Assembly: GCF_038561935.1 (NCBI RefSeq)
Contig: NZ_CP102770.1
Span: 7,936,001-8,000,000 of the forward strand
From: Myxococcus stipitatus
GTDB taxonomy: Bacteria > Myxococcota > Myxococcia > Myxococcales > Myxococcaceae
Reading direction: 5' to 3'
DNA: 64,000 nt
Shown: piece by piece, positions 60,843-64,000 of the stretch
Position numbering within the stretch: the first letter of the stretch is position 1
Layout: each line of letters begins with the position of its first letter
Translations under genes and position numbers: made by a program
The notes under the pieces: model-generated
What the model saw: only the letters and a program-made list of their open reading frames with translations
Told to the model about the DNA's origin: nothing
The model's database searches: none

Positions 60843-62606
60843 TCAGCGCACTGGAGACGAAGTCCCCAACGCCATACGCGCCTGCTGCATGCCGCGCCGC
60901 GCGGGCTCCAGTTCCGGCCGCAGACGCAGGGCCTCTTCGAACGAGGCCATCGCCTCGGACGGCCGCCCCAACTGCAGCAGTGTCCGGCCCAGTTCCAGGT
61001 GGGAATCCACCCGCTGGGGGGCAAGCCTCAGCGCTTCCTGGAAGCGCACCAGTGCCTCGTCCAACCGCTTCGCCCGCCGGAGTGCGAGCCCCAGATTGTG
61101 GACAACCACGACCGCCGACGGTCGGAGCTGGAGGGTCCGTTCGAGCTGGAGGATGGACTCATCGATGCGCCCGAGAAGCGCCAAGGCCACCGCCAGGTCA
61201 CTCTGAATCTTGTAGTTGTGGGGAAACGCCCGGGCGGAGATTTCCAGTTGGGGCAGTGCATCCTCCGCGCGCCGCGCCTTGAGATACGAAGCGCCCAGAT
61301 AGGCACGAAGCAGGGGCTGCTCCGGCACCGAGGCCACGCTGTCCTCCCACAGCGAGATGTCATCGTGCCAGACGGGCACACGCCAGAGCGTCATCACCGC
61401 GAAGAGGGCGACAATCCCCCCCGCGAAGAGTCGCAGCGCCCGCGCATTCTCGCGCCGGCGCTCCAGGACCCAGCGCAGGGCGACCGCCACCAGCAGGCTG
61501 AAACCAACCGAGGGCAGATAGAGAAACCGCTCCGCATAGGACTCCACGCCTCGGAACTGGAGCAGGAAGATGGGCAGGAGAGGTGCCAGCAGCCAAATCC
61601 CTCCCGCGAAGGCGGGGCTCTCCCTGCGACGATGCCGCCACAAAACCACCAAGAGCCCCGCCAGCAACAGCGAGCCCAAGGCCACTTGAGCTGGCTCGGG
61701 CAGAACACGCAGTGGCACCGTCGAGATGAGCGGATGCGGCCAGAACAACTTGCCCATCAGCTTCCCCGCGAGGGCCAGCGTATGCACCGGATACATCCCC
61801 GCGCGTCCCTCCCCTCCCGGCACCGGTAGACTCGCACCCACCGCGTTCAGCCGGAACGCCGCATATCCCAGCAGCCCCAATCCCAGCGCCGCATACCGGA
61901 GTGCCCAGCCGCGAAGTCCGGGGCTCGCCGGGCGAACTCCAGCGGCACGGTCCGTGGCCCACAGCACCGCGGGGAACACGATGGCGACTTCCTTGAACAT
62001 GAGTGCCGAGAACCACAGCAGCGTCGCGCCCACCCCTCGGCGCCACGACGCCGGCCCCGACACCATGAGCCGCACCCCCAGCAGAACCAGCACTGTGGCT
62101 GACACATCCATGCAGCCACTGACCCAGGCCACCGCTTCCGTGTGCACGGGATGAACGGCGAAGAGCAAGGCGCCCGCCAACGCCGCCCATTCCGATTCCT
62201 CGGTGAGGCTCCCATCGGGACGTCGTAGACACGTCCGCAACAACCATCCCACCAACACCGAGGCCACCGCATGCATCAGCATCAGCATCAGGTGATATGG
62301 CCAGGGTGTGAGGCCAAACAAGGTCCGGCCCACGAACAGGAACACGTGAGCGAAGGGCCGGAAGTACGCCTCCGCGTGGCTGCGCTCCGCTTGTTCTAGA
62401 GGCGAGTCCTCGAAGGCGAATAGCGGCTTCACGAAGGCGTCGCCCAGCTCATCGAGTGAGCGCAGCCACGGATTGTCCACGACGAGCTGGTTGTCGTCGT
62501 AGACGAACCCGTTGCGAAGCGTCCCCGCGTACACCACCAACGCCGTGATGAAGGTGATCAGAGCTCGAGGCGCAGCGAAAGGGACTTCAGATCGAGAACC
62601 GCGCAT
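60843..62606 (-). CDS. TMTC-like membrane glycosyltransferase with C-terminal TPR repeats
   Basis: A 587-residue protein. The membrane half resembles GT-C enzymes of the TMTC/DUF1736 group: the first loop has GFVYDDNQLVVDNPWL with the acidic pair, then LFAVHPVHTEAVAWVSG and YAERFLYLPSVGFSLLVA. About ten helices precede a C-terminal TPR tail of four or five units (LRAYLGASYLKARRAEDALP, RIDESILQLERTLQLRPSAV, RLDEALVRFQEALRLAPQRV, RPSEAMASFEEALRLRPELE). Animal TMTC proteins are O-mannosyltransferases; here the activity is inferred. The ATG at 62606 overlaps the stop of the upstream gene (ATGA); a TTG one codon earlier is not needed. Convergent with pilI. Confidence 0.83.
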   Translation of the reverse strand: MRGSRSEVPFAAPRALITFITALVVYAGTLRNGFVYDDNQLVVDNPWLRSLDELGDAFVKPLFAFEDSPLEQAERSHAEAYFRPFAHVFLFVGRTLFGLTPWPYHLMLMLMHAVASVLVGWLLRTCLRRPDGSLTEESEWAALAGALLFAVHPVHTEAVAWVSGCMDVSATVLVLLGVRLMVSGPASWRRGVGATLLWFSALMFKEVAIVFPAVLWATDRAAGVRPASPGLRGWALRYAALGLGLLGYAAFRLNAVGASLPVPGGEGRAGMYPVHTLALAGKLMGKLFWPHPLISTVPLRVLPEPAQVALGSLLLAGLLVVLWRHRRRESPAFAGGIWLLAPLLPIFLLQFRGVESYAERFLYLPSVGFSLLVAVALRWVLERRRENARALRLFAGGIVALFAVMTLWRVPVWHDDISLWEDSVASVPEQPLLRAYLGASYLKARRAEDALPQLEISARAFPHNYKIQSDLAVALALLGRIDESILQLERTLQLRPSAVVVVHNLGLALRRAKRLDEALVRFQEALRLAPQRVDSHLELGRTLLQLGRPSEAMASFEEALRLRPELEPARRGMQQARMALGTSSPVR

Positions 62607-64000
62607 CAACGCGCCCCCTCATCCGTCGCGGTGGCGGGCGCGGGCCCCGAATCCAAGGGCACCAGTCGGAAGGGGTCTGGAGACTTGCCCGGCACCATCC
62701 GGAAGAAGCGTCGGTCGGGGAACTGGGGACGCAGCTTCTCGGCGAAGCCCGGTCCGTCATGCAACACGATGACATCCTGGTCCTGGTCCGGACGTGGCGG
62801 TGCCCACTCGAACACGAAGCTGCCTACCTTGCGGAACGCCGGCACCTGATTCCAGGCCACGCCGTACTGCGGCGCCAACACCACCGCGCGGCCCAGCCCC
62901 GCATCGTTCACGAACGCATCCATCGACTCATGGATGCGAGCCTGCTCCCGCAGGGACAGCGCATTGCGCGCGCCCAGGATGCCCAGTCCCACCACCAGCG
63001 CGCCCAGCACGCCCGCCATCACCGTCGCGCGAGGCAACTCGGCCTTCCGAGCCACGTCGACCAGCCGCTTCAGCCCATGCACTGCCACCAACGCCAGCGC
63101 CGGAACACATTCCGAGTAGTGGATGGGCCCCACCGAGTGGATACCGTGGTTGTCATGGAACAGGCCCAACCCCAGCAGTGACAACACGGACAGGAGCAAC
63201 AGCTTCGTCAGCCGGTCCCACGATGCGCCCGCGCCCACCAACAACATGCCCACGGGCCCCAGGAACCACACCCCCAGCATCAACGCGTTGTAGCTGGTGT
63301 TCCCGCCAAAGCGCTCCCACAGCGACCCATCATGCGCGGAGAGCTTCGCCGGGAACGTGTACATGGACACGCGCGCGGGCAGCAACGCATCGCCCGTCAC
63401 CGCGTGGTTGAAGGCAAGGAAGGCCACCAGCGCCGGCGCCCAGCCGAGCACGAGCCCGCCCAGGCACGCACCCACGGGCAGCTCCCGACGCACCAGCCTC
63501 CACAGTACCCAGAGATAGAACGGTGCCAGGAAGAAGAGCGACTCGAAGGGGCGGCACAGGAAGGCCACGCCCCCCATCGCCCCGAACCACGTCCACCAAC
63601 GCCCGCCCTTCTCTTCCGCCTGGAGATAGAACACCACCGCCACGGACAGGGCCGCACGCGACAGCAGGTGCGCGTGCGAGGTCATGGACAACAGCGCGGA
63701 CATCGGAGACAGCAGCACCAACAACGCGGCCACCGCGCCCCAAGCGGCGCCCAGCCGACGCGTCACCACCCACGCCACCGCCACCGCGGGTACCGCCGCC
63801 GCGAGCGAGAAGACGAGCGACCCCGTCCCCGTCAGCTCGCCGAACGCCCACGCCAACTGCAAGCCCAGCCACTCGAAGCTGGAGCCCATCCCATCGCGTA
63901 CGTAGAAGAAGAGTGTGGGGAAGGCCTCGATGGGGTCCGTCAACTTCACCAGGACCCGGCCACTGGCGAGCACCTGCCCCCCGAAGCGGGCGGCCTGCTC
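62606..64000 (-). CDS. Multi-span membrane protein, GT-C-like, 5' end outside the window
   Basis: The frame is open to the window edge (EQAARFGGQVLASGRVLV at the visible start), so the start codon lies beyond it; a GTG at 63973 is not convincing. About 464 residues are visible, with ten or so hydrophobic helices (VFSLAAAVPAVAVAWVVTRR, AFLCRPFESLFFLAPFYLWV, ALMLGVWFLGPVGMLLVGAG) and a C-terminal soluble part (GRAVVLAPQYGVAWNQVPAF). The helical layout and length suit a GT-C glycosyltransferase or a polymer ligase, but the diagnostic first loop is outside the window. Its stop overlaps the next gene's ATG, so the two are translated together. Confidence 0.75.
   Translation of the reverse strand, partial: EQAARFGGQVLASGRVLVKLTDPIEAFPTLFFYVRDGMGSSFEWLGLQLAWAFGELTGTGSLVFSLAAAVPAVAVAWVVTRRLGAAWGAVAALLVLLSPMSALLSMTSHAHLLSRAALSVAVVFYLQAEEKGGRWWTWFGAMGGVAFLCRPFESLFFLAPFYLWVLWRLVRRELPVGACLGGLVLGWAPALVAFLAFNHAVTGDALLPARVSMYTFPAKLSAHDGSLWERFGGNTSYNALMLGVWFLGPVGMLLVGAGASWDRLTKLLLLSVLSLLGLGLFHDNHGIHSVGPIHYSECVPALALVAVHGLKRLVDVARKAELPRATVMAGVLGALVVGLGILGARNALSLREQARIHESMDAFVNDAGLGRAVVLAPQYGVAWNQVPAFRKVGSFVFEWAPPRPDQDQDVIVLHDGPGFAEKLRPQFPDRRFFRMVPGKSPDPFRLVPLDSGPAPATATDEGAR

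Overview
The window is very GC-rich (roughly 70% by eye), densely packed and rich in lipoproteins, PEGA-domain and TPR proteins. Together with a complete type IV pilus assembly block, the PilG-PilH-PilI ABC system, a CarF-type plasmalogen desaturase and a seven-POTRA Omp85 protein, this points to a myxobacterium of the Myxococcus/Corallococcus/Archangium kind. It looks like ordinary chromosome: I found no insertion sequence, prophage, integrase, tRNA, rRNA or CRISPR array. Long open frames antisense to real genes are a by-product of high GC and were left out.

Left part (1-23.5 kb) is housekeeping and envelope genes in short units. It holds a partial RNase H gene, the RNase P RNA (rnpB), ftsY, a secreted M1-type metallopeptidase, several lipoproteins and PEGA proteins, a family 2 glycosyltransferase with a good sigma-70-type promoter, ddl and an S41 protease. 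The ftsE-ftsX-envC-like unit overlaps start to stop; its LytM domain has lost zinc ligands, which fits an amidase activator. An SLC13 transporter, carF, murI and a four-repeat lipoprotein follow.

Middle part (23.6-31.7 kb): tolQ-tolR-tolA-tolB runs rightward without pal directly behind it. Then come a class V aminotransferase, a Ppx/GppA phosphatase and a spinster-like MFS transporter, which meets a leftward PlsC-type acyltransferase tail to tail.

From 57.2 kb back to 30.4 kb every gene reads leftward: pilD, a PilS/PilR-like pair, pilM-N-O-P-Q, a lipoprotein, a roadblock protein, efp-accB-accC, then a large TPR protein, an ExeA-like AAA ATPase, TamB, a 7-POTRA TamA/Omp85, a lipoprotein and PlsC. 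The TPR-ATPase-TamB-TamA unit is the least understood module and the best candidate for an undescribed envelope system.

Right part (57.3-64 kb): pilA with a well-spaced sigma-54-type promoter reads rightward. It is followed by a perfect hairpin terminator and then by pilG-pilH-pilI. The pilA-GHI block is divergent from pilD, which differs from the collinear Myxococcus xanthus order as I remember it. The window ends in a TMTC-like TPR membrane glycosyltransferase and the 3' part of another multi-span membrane protein, both leftward.

All names come from reading translated sequence and motifs; no database search was run.
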